Source of the DNA: JAISXK01 sp031549625
GTDB taxonomy: Bacteria; Bacillota; Clostridia; Christensenellales; CAG-138
DNA: 63,776 bases
Assembly (NCBI GenBank): GCA_031549625.1
Contig: JAVBPK010000068.1
Coordinates: 1-63,776 of the forward strand
Direction: 5' to 3'
Positions 41,125 to 49,610 of the stretch are shown here, in pieces. Numbering within the stretch: position 1 is the stretch's first letter; each line of letters opens with the position of its first letter. Under the pieces are notes generated by a model. It was not told the origin of the DNA, did not search any database, and saw nothing but the letters and a program-made list of their open reading frames with translations. The translations under genes were made by a program, and so were the position numbers.

Positions 41125-41984
41125 TGGAACAGGCACAATCATTACGCGACATCATGAATAAAAAGCGCGATACCAACGTGCAGGTACTCACGGTAACCAG
41201 CGCCAAGGGCGGCGTTGGCAAGTCGTGCGTGGCGCTCAACATGGCCATTGCCATGAACAGGCGCGGCAGGCACACGCTGCTGATCGACATGGACCTCGGC
41301 CTCGCCAATATCGACGTCATGCTGGGCGTCAAAACCAAGCAAAGCCTTTCCAGCGTCATACAGGGCAAGGCAAAAGTGACGGATATCATTGAAACCGGCG
41401 TGGAAGGCGTGAAGTTTATTTCCGGCGGCTCCGGCGTAAACGACCTGATCGACATACCACCCCAGCAACTGCACCGCATCATCAGCAATTTGCTCGGCTT
41501 GCGCGATGTGGCCGATACGCTTATATTCGATACGGGCGCAGGTATTTCCGACTCCATATTGCGGTTGATCGGCGCCAGCCACGCCACCATGCTTGTGACC
41601 ACGCCGGAGCCCACCGCCATCATGGACGCGTACGCGCTTATCAAGCAAGTAAACGCCGAAAAAATGCGGCCCAATATCCAGCTGATACTCAACAAGGCCG
41701 AAAGCGAGCGCGAGGCCTCGGCGGCGCTGGCCGGCTTTATACAAATAGCAGAAAAATATACGGACGTTGAAATCAACAAGCTGGGTTATATTTTACGCGA
41801 CCAGCACATGGTTACTTCGGTGAAACGGCAGGTACCGGTTCTGGTAAGTTATCCCAATTGCATTGCTTCGAATAATATAGAAGTGCTTGCCGATCGATTC
41901 CTAAACTGCGAAAGCCCTGCGAAAAACGGCTTATCCGGGTTTTTTGACAGATTGTTGGGACGTTCGGCGGGTGGATGGATGTGA
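41121..41984 (+). CDS. flhG: Flagellar number regulator FlhG (MinD-like ATPase)
   Basis: 287 residues. Deviant Walker A Ala-Lys-Gly-Gly-Val-Gly-Lys-Ser (near 30), Walker B-like Leu-Leu-Ile-Asp-Met-Asp-Leu-Gly-Leu-Ala-Asn-Ile-Asp, the MinD/ParA signature, and an N-terminal Gln-Ala-x-Ser-Leu-Arg segment of the type that activates FlhF. The C-terminus may form a membrane-binding helix. It controls flagellar number and pattern. Confidence 0.94.
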   Translation: MMEQAQSLRDIMNKKRDTNVQVLTVTSAKGGVGKSCVALNMAIAMNRRGRHTLLIDMDLGLANIDVMLGVKTKQSLSSVIQGKAKVTDIIETGVEGVKFISGGSGVNDLIDIPPQQLHRIISNLLGLRDVADTLIFDTGAGISDSILRLIGASHATMLVTTPEPTAIMDAYALIKQVNAEKMRPNIQLILNKAESEREASAALAGFIQIAEKYTDVEINKLGYILRDQHMVTSVKRQVPVLVSYPNCIASNNIEVLADRFLNCESPAKNGLSGFFDRLLGRSAGGWM

Positions 41985-41990
41985 GGATAT

Positions 41991-42647
41991 ATGAATCTAT
42001 ACGAACAATTACGTGAAGGCGAGACGGTGGAGATGCGGATAGGCGCGATCATCACCAAATCAAAAATCGAACGCATAGACAGCGCAACACATTTCGTCGT
42101 CACACAGCCGACTCATAAGCTGTTGCCGGTGGCTTTTGATTTGGATGAACAAATTGAATTTTTCTTCTTCCGTAACAATGGCGTGTATTCGTTTCGCGCG
42201 GCCTTTTCAGGGCGGGCGATGATGGGCAAAATGCGTGTCTGCGCGTTTACGGCCGTAACAGACATGAAGAAGAGCCAGCGCAGGCTTTCGTTCCGGCTTG
42301 CCGTACCGCTTTCCATGACATTGCGCCGGAAGAGCCAATACAACCAAAGCAAGGCGGTGGAATACCCGGCTTTTACAATCAATATTTCGCAGGAAGGCGC
42401 GTTGTTCAGTTGTCCTTCACGTTTTCCCGTAGGGGCGCGCCTGCTGCTGGAGATCAAGTTCTCGGCTACGGAGCTGTGCATAGTAAACGCGGAGGTGCTG
42501 CGCTGTGAGCTGCCGCTCAACAAGGACGATCCGTATCTCATCGGCGTGAAGTTTGTGAACTTGACAAAGCACGATCAATCGCAGATAGCTAAATTCATAC
42601 TTAATACGCAGATTGACGAACGAAGACGCAAGCAGCTGGAAGACTAA
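41991..42647 (+). CDS. PilZ domain protein (YcgR/DgrA-like c-di-GMP flagellar brake)
   Basis: 218 residues. A YcgR-type N-terminal domain (1-95) and a PilZ domain beginning with Gln-Arg-Arg-Leu-Ser-Phe-Arg (RxxxR switch, near 97) and containing Asn-Ile-Ser-Gln-Glu-Gly (the [D/N]xSxxG motif, near 130). These are the c-di-GMP binding residues, so binding is expected. Proteins of this layout act on the motor or stator to slow swimming. It lies between flhG and sigD. The last 30 residues are charged. Confidence 0.87.
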   Translation: MNLYEQLREGETVEMRIGAIITKSKIERIDSATHFVVTQPTHKLLPVAFDLDEQIEFFFFRNNGVYSFRAAFSGRAMMGKMRVCAFTAVTDMKKSQRRLSFRLAVPLSMTLRRKSQYNQSKAVEYPAFTINISQEGALFSCPSRFPVGARLLLEIKFSATELCIVNAEVLRCELPLNKDDPYLIGVKFVNLTKHDQSQIAKFILNTQIDERRRKQLED

Positions 42648-42743
42648 GCGGGCGGCGCCATCCGGCAACGTCGCAAAGAGAAGTGCCCTAAGGAGTGACA
42701 TCACCGGCTTTCGGTGATGGGATAATGGACTATAGGAGACGGC

Positions 42744-43502
42744 ATGATTAGCAGCGGGAATGAAAAAGTAGATTCATTATGGGTGGAATATGAACGCGAC
42801 AAGTCGCTGGAAAACCGAAACGAGCTTGTTGTGCAGTATGTCTACCTTGTGAAGAATATTGTATACCGCTTGTTGCCGGTGTATAAGGGGTACAGCAACT
42901 ACGACGATTTGCTCAGCTGCGGCATACTGGGCCTGATCGACGCGATTGACAAGTACGCGCTGAAGCGGGACGTGCGCTTCGAGTACTATGCCACCATGCG
43001 CATCCGCGGTGAGATCATCGACCACATGCGCAGGCAGGATTGGGCGCCAAGCAGCCTGCGCCGCAAGATACAAAGCATCAGCGCCGCGTACAGCGATTTG
43101 GAAAAACTTTTTTCCCGCACGCCTACCGACAAGGAAGTGGCCACGCATTTGGGCATGGAGGAGGAAAAGCTGCAAAAGGTGCTTGAAAAGGCCCATATGT
43201 TTAATGTGCTGCATTTTGAAGAGATGCTCAGCGACGATTGCGCGCTGGAATATACCGTGCAGGACAAAAGTGAAACTTCCGAAGAAAAGCTCGTAAACAA
43301 GGAAATGAAACAGGTGCTGGGTGAGCTGATAGACACGCTGCCGGAGAAGGAACGGCTTGTCGTCAGCCTGTACTATTACGAGGAACTCACATTAAAAGAA
43401 ATTGCGGGAGTTCTTGGCGTTTCCGAGTCGCGCGTGTCACAGATTCATTCCAAGGTGATATTAAAGCTGCGCACGAGAATGCAAACACTGTTTAACGAAT
43501 AG
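42744..43502 (+). CDS. sigD: RNA polymerase sigma factor SigD (FliA family)
   Basis: 252 residues. Region 2 (Asp-Leu-Leu-Ser-Cys-Gly-Ile-Leu-Gly-Leu-Ile-Asp-Ala-Ile and Phe-Glu-Tyr-Tyr-Ala-Thr-Met-Arg-Ile-Arg-Gly), region 3, and region 4 with the helix-turn-helix Leu-Thr-Leu-Lys-Glu-Ile-Ala-Gly-Val-Leu-Gly-Val-Ser-Glu-Ser-Arg-Val-Ser-Gln. There is no N-terminal region 1. It directs late flagellar and chemotaxis genes and is held by FlgM (48772). It sits in the export-gate operon, as in Bacillus. Sites resembling its consensus occur before cheR, fliD, the slt-flgB operon, the flgF/flgG pair, cheC and cheY. Confidence 0.95.
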   Translation: MISSGNEKVDSLWVEYERDKSLENRNELVVQYVYLVKNIVYRLLPVYKGYSNYDDLLSCGILGLIDAIDKYALKRDVRFEYYATMRIRGEIIDHMRRQDWAPSSLRRKIQSISAAYSDLEKLFSRTPTDKEVATHLGMEEEKLQKVLEKAHMFNVLHFEEMLSDDCALEYTVQDKSETSEEKLVNKEMKQVLGELIDTLPEKERLVVSLYYYEELTLKEIAGVLGVSESRVSQIHSKVILKLRTRMQTLFNE

Positions 43503-43591
43503 CCTACCGCTATGGCGGCATGCCTTGACCCATAAAATTTAGCCGGCGCGTAAGCCGATGCAACGGCGGCACCAAAGAAGGGGAGAGAAAC

Positions 43592-45265
43592 GTGGAAGAA
43601 CGAAGGGAAATGGAGAAAACCGAGGCAACAATTGAAAGGAAGGAATCTCTCGCAAACCAGAGCGGTTTTCCGTATATCATCGATTTTACGGAACAGGGCG
43701 TTTATTTGGAGCTGGCGGACGCGTTGTTGGACGCGCCGCCGGTTTTGCCGGCTTTGGTTGCGTATGATATAAAAAGGCGAGGCATCAGCAGCGTAAATAG
43801 CGGCGAAATGGTGCTGCGCCTGCGCCAGAAGCATTCGCGGTTCCGCCTGGCGGATCCGCAAGAAGAGAAGCAGGTGGATGCCGCGGTTTATGTGACGATC
43901 GAGCGCGGCGCCATGGAAGCGGAGCTCACGATTTTGCCACCCACCAAGGATGGCGCGGCGCTTGCCGCGCAAGATATTTTACGCATGATTCGGGAGTCCT
44001 GGGGTGTGACGCACGGCATAGACGAAGCGCTCGTAACAGAAATGGCAGAGGAAGCTGAGGTCCTGCTGGAGTATTACAAAACAAAAACAATCGCGCATGG
44101 CACACCGCCGGAAAGGGGCGCGGACGCTACCGTCACACTCTTGTTCGGTACGGAGCGCGATTTTAAGCCGACCATGCTCGACGATGGCAGTGTAGACTAT
44201 AAAAAGCTCAATATATTCACGAGCGTTAAAGAGGGAGAGCCCGTCGTGGTGCGCGTACCGCCGCAGATGGGCACGCCGGGCCGCAATGTGCAGGGCGTTG
44301 AAATACCCGCCCTTTTGGGCAATGACCGAAAAATGCTGAAGGGCAAAAATGTGCGCTTTTCCGAAGATGGCAACACCATGTTTGCTGAAAAAGAAGGCCG
44401 CATCGATTTTGTCCGCGATATGGTAGTCGTGTCCGATGTGCTCCAGATTCCCGGCGATGTGGATATGAGCGTGGGCAATATCGACTTTACGGGCGACGTG
44501 CGCATTGGCGGCGGCGTGATCGCCGGGCTTACCGTCAAAGCGGGCGGCAACATCGAAGTAAACGAAACCGTAGAATGCGCGACGCTGATCGCGGGGCGGG
44601 ATATCATACTCAAAAAAGGCATACAGGGTATGGACAAAGGCGTACTAAAGGCCGGCGGCAACATTATTTCGCGCTTTATCGAGCGCTGCAACGTAGAAGC
44701 GGGCGAAAGCGTACACTCCGATTACATCGTCTATTCCAAAGTAGAAGCGGCAAAATCCGTGGTGCTGCGCGGCAAGCGCGGCAGGCTGATCGGCGGTACA
44801 ACATGCGCGGGTAGCGAAGTGATCGCGCGGACTATCGGAACACCAACGGGCGAAAAAACCATACTGGAACTCAGCGCCGCGCCGGAATTACGGGGCGAAC
44901 TAAACGAGCTGATTACCACAGTGGCCAGCACAAAGGCGCAGCTGGATAAAATCGACAGCCTGACCCGCATGTACAAGCACAAAGGCGAAAGCGACGAGCG
45001 TATGGAAATGTGGACAAAACTGCAGGCAGGCAGAGAGCAGCTCAAACTTACATACGAAAAGCAACAAAACGAAGTGGAAGAACTTCGGGAGCGGATCAGA
45101 AAAATGCCAAAGGGCAAGGTGCACATTTATGGCGAAGCGTATCATGATGTGAAGGTAACAATCGATTTTGTGACATACACGTTTAAAGAGACCGTGGTGT
45201 TCACAACAATGAAATATAAAGATGGGGCGATTGTGTTTACGGCATGTGAAACAGGAGAGAGGTGA
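43592..45265 (+). CDS. fapA: FapA family protein (DUF342)
   Basis: 557 residues. GTG start at 43592 after AGGGGAGAG. It has the N-terminal FapA domain, then a right-handed beta-helix-like stretch of Gly-Val/Gly-Asn-Ile repeats (about 280-430, for example Gly-Asn-Ile-Asp-Phe-Thr-Gly-Asp-Val), and a coiled-coil C-terminal part. FapA-type proteins affect polar localisation of flagellar or cell-cycle factors in other bacteria; the exact role here is unknown. The upstream gap to sigD (89 bases) shows no terminator. Confidence 0.85.
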   Translation: MEERREMEKTEATIERKESLANQSGFPYIIDFTEQGVYLELADALLDAPPVLPALVAYDIKRRGISSVNSGEMVLRLRQKHSRFRLADPQEEKQVDAAVYVTIERGAMEAELTILPPTKDGAALAAQDILRMIRESWGVTHGIDEALVTEMAEEAEVLLEYYKTKTIAHGTPPERGADATVTLLFGTERDFKPTMLDDGSVDYKKLNIFTSVKEGEPVVVRVPPQMGTPGRNVQGVEIPALLGNDRKMLKGKNVRFSEDGNTMFAEKEGRIDFVRDMVVVSDVLQIPGDVDMSVGNIDFTGDVRIGGGVIAGLTVKAGGNIEVNETVECATLIAGRDIILKKGIQGMDKGVLKAGGNIISRFIERCNVEAGESVHSDYIVYSKVEAAKSVVLRGKRGRLIGGTTCAGSEVIARTIGTPTGEKTILELSAAPELRGELNELITTVASTKAQLDKIDSLTRMYKHKGESDERMEMWTKLQAGREQLKLTYEKQQNEVEELRERIRKMPKGKVHIYGEAYHDVKVTIDFVTYTFKETVVFTTMKYKDGAIVFTACETGER

Positions 45266-45270
45266 GCGCC

Positions 45271-45597
45271 ATGCCTGTTGATGGATTAGGCCCAAAGGTG
45301 ATGCTGCATAAGGCAACGGAATTTGTAAAAGACGCCACGGCCCAGCAAAGGCGCGGAGAAGTTATGCAAAGCGCCGCAAACCGTGAAATGAAAAACGAGG
45401 CAGAGCGCATGAGCGCGGAAGTGGTCGACGTATACAAGCCGGACGCCGCGCGGGTGCAGCGTGAAAAAGAAAAGAAACAACGCAAAGAGCAGGAACAGCC
45501 GGAAGAACAGGAAGATAGCAAAGAAGCGGGCGCAACGAAAACTACGCCCCTGCCGGAAGTGGCAAACGTCCGAAAAACGATCGACATTTTGGTTTGA
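45271..45597 (+). CDS. Small charged protein of the flagellar operon, unknown
   Basis: 108 residues from ATG 45271 (a GTG at 45262, inside the SD and fapA stop, is an alternative start). Very hydrophilic: Gln/Arg/Glu/Lys-rich coiled-coil from about 30 to 90, ending Asn-Val-Arg-Lys-Thr-Ile-Asp-Ile-Leu-Val. No family recognised. It lies between fapA and the DUF6115-like gene with tight spacing, so it is probably expressed with them. Confidence 0.65.
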   Translation: MPVDGLGPKVMLHKATEFVKDATAQQRRGEVMQSAANREMKNEAERMSAEVVDVYKPDAARVQREKEKKQRKEQEQPEEQEDSKEAGATKTTPLPEVANVRKTIDILV

Positions 45598-45609
45598 TGG
45601 GGTGGGAAT

Positions 45610-46572
45610 ATGGCACCAGGTTATTATTTTTTATTCGCGTTTTTCATATTTACTTTGATTGCGGCGGTCGTGTTTTTGGTGGACAGGCTGAAGCGTTCTC
45701 GCAATACGGATTTAGAGAACTTAATCAAAGATAAAGAAAAGCGCGTATTCAAGCTGTATCAGAACCTGGAGGATTTGATCTCCAGCGTGGAAGAGTACGC
45801 GGAAGAAACCAAGGACGATATGCGCGGTTTTCGCGATGAATCCATGGCGATCCTGCAAAGCATGCAGCGTTTTCAACAGGTCCCGGCTTCAAAGCGGCGC
45901 GAAGCGGCTGAAGCGGCCGCGCCCGCGGCGGCGATCATGACGCCCGTGCCGCAAACCGCGCAGGCGGAATCCCCGCAGGCAGAACCAGCCCCTGCAGATA
46001 AAAAAGAGCCGGTGAAGGAAGCGGCTCAGCCGGCGGCTGCGCAAAAAGAGGCGCCCGCGCCGGCTGCCAAACCAACCCTGACTCCCGCGGCAAAGCAGGC
46101 GGCCACGGCAGGCGCAGCCGCAGCGAGGCCAACCGCCATAAAAGCGGCTGCTGAAAAGAAAGTGCCGCCCCTCAAGCCGGCCAACGCGGCGCAGAAGAGC
46201 AGCTCATCCGCAAAGGCGGGCAAACCGGCGGAAAAACCGGCCCAACCGGCCAACGCGAAACCAAACGAAAAAGAAACCCCGCAGAAAGCGGCCGCGAAAG
46301 CGCCGCAACCGGCGGCAAGGCTCGAAGCGCAGCAGGTACCCAAACCGGCCGCACAGCCAATCATGCAAAAGCTGCCGGAGCAACCGAAGGCCGCGCCAAA
46401 GAGGCCGCCGGAAATAAAACGCCCGCCCGAGGCGGCAAAGGGCAAGTCAAAAGGCAAGGTGGACGACGTGCGCCGCCTGAGCAACCAAGGGCTCGACGAA
46501 GAACAAATAGCGAAAGAACTTGGCCTTTCCAGGGGTGAAGTGTCATTGATTACGGGGATGTTAAAAAAATAA
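45610..46572 (+). CDS. Membrane-anchored protein with Ala/Pro/Lys-rich stalk and C-terminal HTH (DUF6115-like)
   Basis: 320 residues. One N-terminal membrane helix (about 5-26), a coiled-coil segment (about 30-95), a 180-residue Ala/Pro/Lys-rich stalk of low complexity, and a C-terminal helix-turn-helix (about 285-320: Leu-Asp-Glu-Glu-Gln-Ile-Ala-Lys-Glu-Leu-Gly-Leu-Ser-Arg-Gly-Glu-Val). I recall this end as DUF6115, found in flagellar loci of Bacillota; no function is established to my knowledge. The basic stalk could reach across or along the nucleoid. It closes the long operon that begins at slt or fliO. Confidence 0.75.
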   Translation: MAPGYYFLFAFFIFTLIAAVVFLVDRLKRSRNTDLENLIKDKEKRVFKLYQNLEDLISSVEEYAEETKDDMRGFRDESMAILQSMQRFQQVPASKRREAAEAAAPAAAIMTPVPQTAQAESPQAEPAPADKKEPVKEAAQPAAAQKEAPAPAAKPTLTPAAKQAATAGAAAARPTAIKAAAEKKVPPLKPANAAQKSSSSAKAGKPAEKPAQPANAKPNEKETPQKAAAKAPQPAARLEAQQVPKPAAQPIMQKLPEQPKAAPKRPPEIKRPPEAAKGKSKGKVDDVRRLSNQGLDEEQIAKELGLSRGEVSLITGMLKK

Positions 46573-46589
46573 TAACACCTAATTTTCAT

Positions 46590-46617
46590 TAAAGTGACAC
46601 CCTACAGTTTACGATAT
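46590..46617 (+). promoter_or_regulatory. Sigma-D-like promoter before the flgF/flgG pair
   Basis: TAAA (46590-46593), 16-base spacer, TACGATAT (46610-46617), six of eight matches to GCCGATAT, 63 bases before the start. A TATAAT overlaps at 46615 but lacks a -35. Confidence 0.55.
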
Positions 46618-46680
46618 AATAAATAAGCAGTGAAATGCCCATTTTTCATGTTTCATTCGCTGCATAATTTGGAGGACACT

Positions 46681-47448
46681 ATGATAAGAAGCTTGTATCT
46701 GTCCGGCACCCAAATGGTGGTGCAACGCAAGCGCATGGATGTGGTTACAAACAACATAGCAAACGCGGAAACAGCCGGATACAAGGCCGACAGCCTGCTG
46801 TCGCAATCCTTCAAAGATATGATGCTCAGCCGGGTCGGCGATCCGGCCGTGCTCAACATGCGCAAAGAAGTTGGCCCGCTTAACACAGGCGTGCATGTCG
46901 ATGAAGTCATCACGAACTTTGACGTCGGCAGCCTGCAGGAAACGGGCCGCCTGTCTGATGTCGGTTTGGCGTCCGCAGGCTTTTTCGCTATTTCTACGCC
47001 CGCAGGCGAACGATACACGCGCGACGGCAGCTTTCACTTCAACAGTGAGGGCGACCTCATTACGAGCGATGGTTACTACGTGATGGGCGAGGGCAGCGAT
47101 AAAATCAATATCAGCAACGCGGGCGCAGGGTTTACGATCGAGCCAAGCGGCAACATACTAGACGCGGAAGGCAACAATGTCGGCAAACTGCGCGTGGTAA
47201 ATTTCGAAAAACTCGAAGATTTGCGCAAAACAGGGCACAACCTCTTCCTCAACTATTCGGGCCAGCCCGTAGAAGAGGTGGAGGCATACGAGGTGCGTCA
47301 GGGTTACCTCGAGGCGTCCAATGCGCAAATGTCCATAGAAATGGTCAATATGCTGCAATTATACCGCTCTTACGAGACAAGCCAGCGCATGGTGCGCATG
47401 GTGGATGAATCGCTGGCAAAGACGGTAAACGAAGTAGGAAAGGTTTAA
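46681..47448 (+). CDS. Flagellar rod/basal-body protein, FlgF/FlhO type
   Basis: 255 residues. N-terminal rod motif Asp-Val-Val-Thr-Asn-Asn-Ile-Ala-Asn-Ala-Glu-Thr-Ala-Gly-Tyr-Lys, the FlgF/G-type Thr-Arg-Asp-Gly-Ser-Phe-His-Phe-Asn segment near 110, and C-terminal Gln-Gly-Tyr-Leu-Glu-Ala-Ser-Asn-Ala and Tyr-Arg-Ser-Tyr-Glu-Thr-Ser-Gln-Arg. It is the first of two such genes, equivalent to flhO-flhP of Bacillus. ATG 46681 follows GGAGG. Confidence 0.88.
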   Translation: MIRSLYLSGTQMVVQRKRMDVVTNNIANAETAGYKADSLLSQSFKDMMLSRVGDPAVLNMRKEVGPLNTGVHVDEVITNFDVGSLQETGRLSDVGLASAGFFAISTPAGERYTRDGSFHFNSEGDLITSDGYYVMGEGSDKINISNAGAGFTIEPSGNILDAEGNNVGKLRVVNFEKLEDLRKTGHNLFLNYSGQPVEEVEAYEVRQGYLEASNAQMSIEMVNMLQLYRSYETSQRMVRMVDESLAKTVNEVGKV

Positions 47449-47460
47449 AGGAAAAGCTTT

Positions 47461-48231
47461 ATGTTTCAGGCTTCCTCAACCGGTAAAATGGCGCTTATCG
47501 CGCAACAGCAGCGTATGGATACGGTTGCGAACAATCTGGCAAATGCCAATACCAGCGGCTTTAAAGCCCGCAGCGTAACATTTAAGGATATGTTATATAC
47601 CAAGATGTACCGTCCTGTGGGCACACAGGAGGGCAACCTGCAAAAAGGCACGGGCGTGCTCGTCGCGGCCACGGATCTTCTCATGCGAAACGGCATCCCC
47701 GAAATGACTGGCGCTACGCTGGATTTCTTTCTGGAAGGCGATGGCATGTTCGTGGTGCAGGACGTGGAGGGCAACACGCGCTACACCCGAAACGGCGCGC
47801 TCACCATCTCCGTGGAGGGCAGCTCCTGCTTCCTCGTCACCTCTGAAGGCCACTATGTGCTGGACGAACAAGGCGAAAAGATCGAGTTTCCGGAGGGCGC
47901 AAATATCACGGATGTGGCGGTGGATAACGACGGCAGCCTGCGCGTAGGCAAAGAAGAACCGTTTGCCAAACTGGGACTTCGCTGGTTTCCCAATCCGTAT
48001 GGGCTGGACACCGTAGGCAGCACCTGCTTTGCCGAAAACGCGGCTTCCGGAGAACCAACCGCAGCGCCGGAAAACACAGTCGTGCGTCAGGGCTACCTCG
48101 AAGCGTCCAACGTAGATGTGGCTATGGAAATGGTCAATCTCATCAAAACACAAAGGGCGTTCTCCTTTGCCAGCAGGGCTATAACGACGGCCGACGAAAT
48201 GCAAGCGCTGGCAAATAATATGAGAAATTAA
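47461..48231 (+). CDS. Flagellar rod/basal-body protein, FlgG/FlhP type
   Basis: 256 residues, paralogous to the preceding gene: Thr-Val-Ala-Asn-Asn-Leu-Ala-Asn-Ala-Asn-Thr-Ser-Gly-Phe-Lys near residue 20, Tyr-Thr-Arg-Asn-Gly-Ala-Leu-Thr near 107, Val-Arg-Gln-Gly-Tyr-Leu-Glu-Ala-Ser-Asn-Val near 210 and a C-terminal rod helix. Likely the distal rod protein. The start is 12 bases after the partner gene. Confidence 0.88.
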   Translation: MFQASSTGKMALIAQQQRMDTVANNLANANTSGFKARSVTFKDMLYTKMYRPVGTQEGNLQKGTGVLVAATDLLMRNGIPEMTGATLDFFLEGDGMFVVQDVEGNTRYTRNGALTISVEGSSCFLVTSEGHYVLDEQGEKIEFPEGANITDVAVDNDGSLRVGKEEPFAKLGLRWFPNPYGLDTVGSTCFAENAASGEPTAAPENTVVRQGYLEASNVDVAMEMVNLIKTQRAFSFASRAITTADEMQALANNMRN

Positions 48232-48317
48232 CGCATATTGTTAGACCGCCGCGCATGTGTGGTAAAATATAAAGAGTGAGTTACTGCGTATGCAGTTAAA
48301 ATAGTAGGAGGCAGACC

Positions 48318-48728
48318 ATGGACATACGGCAATGCAAAGAGTGCGGAAAGCTTTTTCAATACGTGACAAAGCCAATTTGCCCGGAATGCCTGGATGAATT
48401 TGACAATATGTTTCTGAAAGTTCGGGACTATATATATAAAAATCCCGATGCAGATATAGCCGAAATCGCCGAAAAAACCGAGGTAAAAGAAAAGAGAATT
48501 CTTGAGTTTTTAAAGGAAGAACGGTTGAGCTTAAGCGATGCCAACGGGGTGCTGTCCTGTGAATCATGTGGAAGGTCCATACCGGCAGGCCGCTTTTGCA
48601 AAGGGTGTAAGGAGTCGCTGAGCAAAGCTCTCCAGCCACCAGCGCCTGTGCAAACCAAACCGGAGCCTATGCTTACATCAAGGCCCTCCGCGCGGATGCA
48701 CATCACGCAAACACATACAAAAAAATAG
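48318..48728 (+). CDS. YvyF-like flagellar operon protein
   Basis: 136 residues. Two zinc-ribbon-like cysteine clusters (Cys-6/9 with Cys-21/24, and Cys-78/81 with Cys-90/93) flank a helical, HTH-like centre (Ile-Ala-Glu-Ile-Ala-Glu-Lys-Thr-Glu-Val). This layout and the place directly before flgM match YvyF (TIGR03826), of unknown function. SD TAGGAGG lies 7 bases before the ATG. The upstream gap has an inverted repeat ACTGC-GTAT-GCAGT (48283-48296) and a -10-like TAAAAT. Confidence 0.83.
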   Translation: MDIRQCKECGKLFQYVTKPICPECLDEFDNMFLKVRDYIYKNPDADIAEIAEKTEVKEKRILEFLKEERLSLSDANGVLSCESCGRSIPAGRFCKGCKESLSKALQPPAPVQTKPEPMLTSRPSARMHITQTHTKK

Positions 48729-48771
48729 GCAGAAAATGCCAAACAAGCGCCAAAAAAGGAAGTGAAAGAGA

Positions 48772-49047
48772 ATGAGAATCAATTCAATTCCACCACAAGA
48801 CCTCTTGTATCAATACGTACACGTTGACGAGAGGCGCCCCACGGTTAAGCCGACTATGGCTACGGACCGCGTTGAACTCACGGGTGATGCAGTTGCGTTC
48901 TCTTCCGCGCTGCGGGCTGCTAAGGAGCAAATGGAAGCAGGCGGCGTCACCAATCAAAGCCGTGTTGAAGCTATCAAAGCGCAGATTGCGGACAACAGCT
49001 ATTTTGTACCAGGTATTCGCATAGCGGAAAAGATGCTCGGCGAATAA
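48772..49047 (+). CDS. flgM: Anti-sigma-D factor FlgM
   Basis: 91 residues. Unstructured N-terminus with Asp-Arg-Val-Glu-Leu-Thr-Gly-Asp-Ala-Val, then the SigD-binding helices ending Arg-Val-Glu-Ala-Ile-Lys-Ala-Gln-Ile-Ala-Asp-Asn-Ser-Tyr. FlgM blocks SigD until the hook is complete and it can be exported. Its place after yvyF and before flgN-flgK is the Bacillus order. Confidence 0.88.
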   Translation: MRINSIPPQDLLYQYVHVDERRPTVKPTMATDRVELTGDAVAFSSALRAAKEQMEAGGVTNQSRVEAIKAQIADNSYFVPGIRIAEKMLGE

Positions 49048-49098
49048 CGAAATCAGCGGATACCCCTTTGCAATAGACGGGAAGGAAGGTGCAAATTT

Positions 49099-49602
49099 TT
49101 GCAACTGTTGGTTCGTGCACTCAAAAACGGAATGTCGAAGGAAAAAGAGATTTACTCCAATCTGCTGGCATTGGCGACCGAAAAAAAAGAAGTATTAATC
49201 AAAAACGATATGGCGCGCCTCGACGAAATTCAGCAAATGGAAGGCGAGGCGCTTGAAGCATTGCAAAGCTTGAACACGATGCAAAACGTTACACTCGAAA
49301 AGATCGCGCAGAAAAAGCATCTTTCCGAATCCCCTGATTTAACGGGCATTATCGAGCTGTTGCAGGATGAAAGGGAAAAGGATGAGCTGCGCGTGTTCCA
49401 ACAGGATTTTCAGGCGTTAATCATCGAATTGCAGGAAAAGAATGAACTGAACCAGCGACTGTTAGAAACCCACTTGCAATACACCAGCTTTTGCATAGAA
49501 ATGATGACTCAGGGCGACGCCGTAGGCGATTTGTATGGGAATACGGGACATGTTGCGGATGAGCCCGCACAAAGACGCGGTTTTATAAACCGGGAAGTAT
49601 AG
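49099..49602 (+). CDS. flgN: FlgN-type chaperone
   Basis: 167 residues, helical and highly charged. TTG start at 49099, 7 bases after AAGGTG; an ATG 33 bases later is an alternative start. No cysteine or membrane segment. Together with its position just before flgK this fits FlgN, the chaperone of FlgK and FlgL. Confidence 0.8.
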   Translation: MQLLVRALKNGMSKEKEIYSNLLALATEKKEVLIKNDMARLDEIQQMEGEALEALQSLNTMQNVTLEKIAQKKHLSESPDLTGIIELLQDEREKDELRVFQQDFQALIIELQEKNELNQRLLETHLQYTSFCIEMMTQGDAVGDLYGNTGHVADEPAQRRGFINREV

Positions 49603-49610
49603 AGGAAAAC

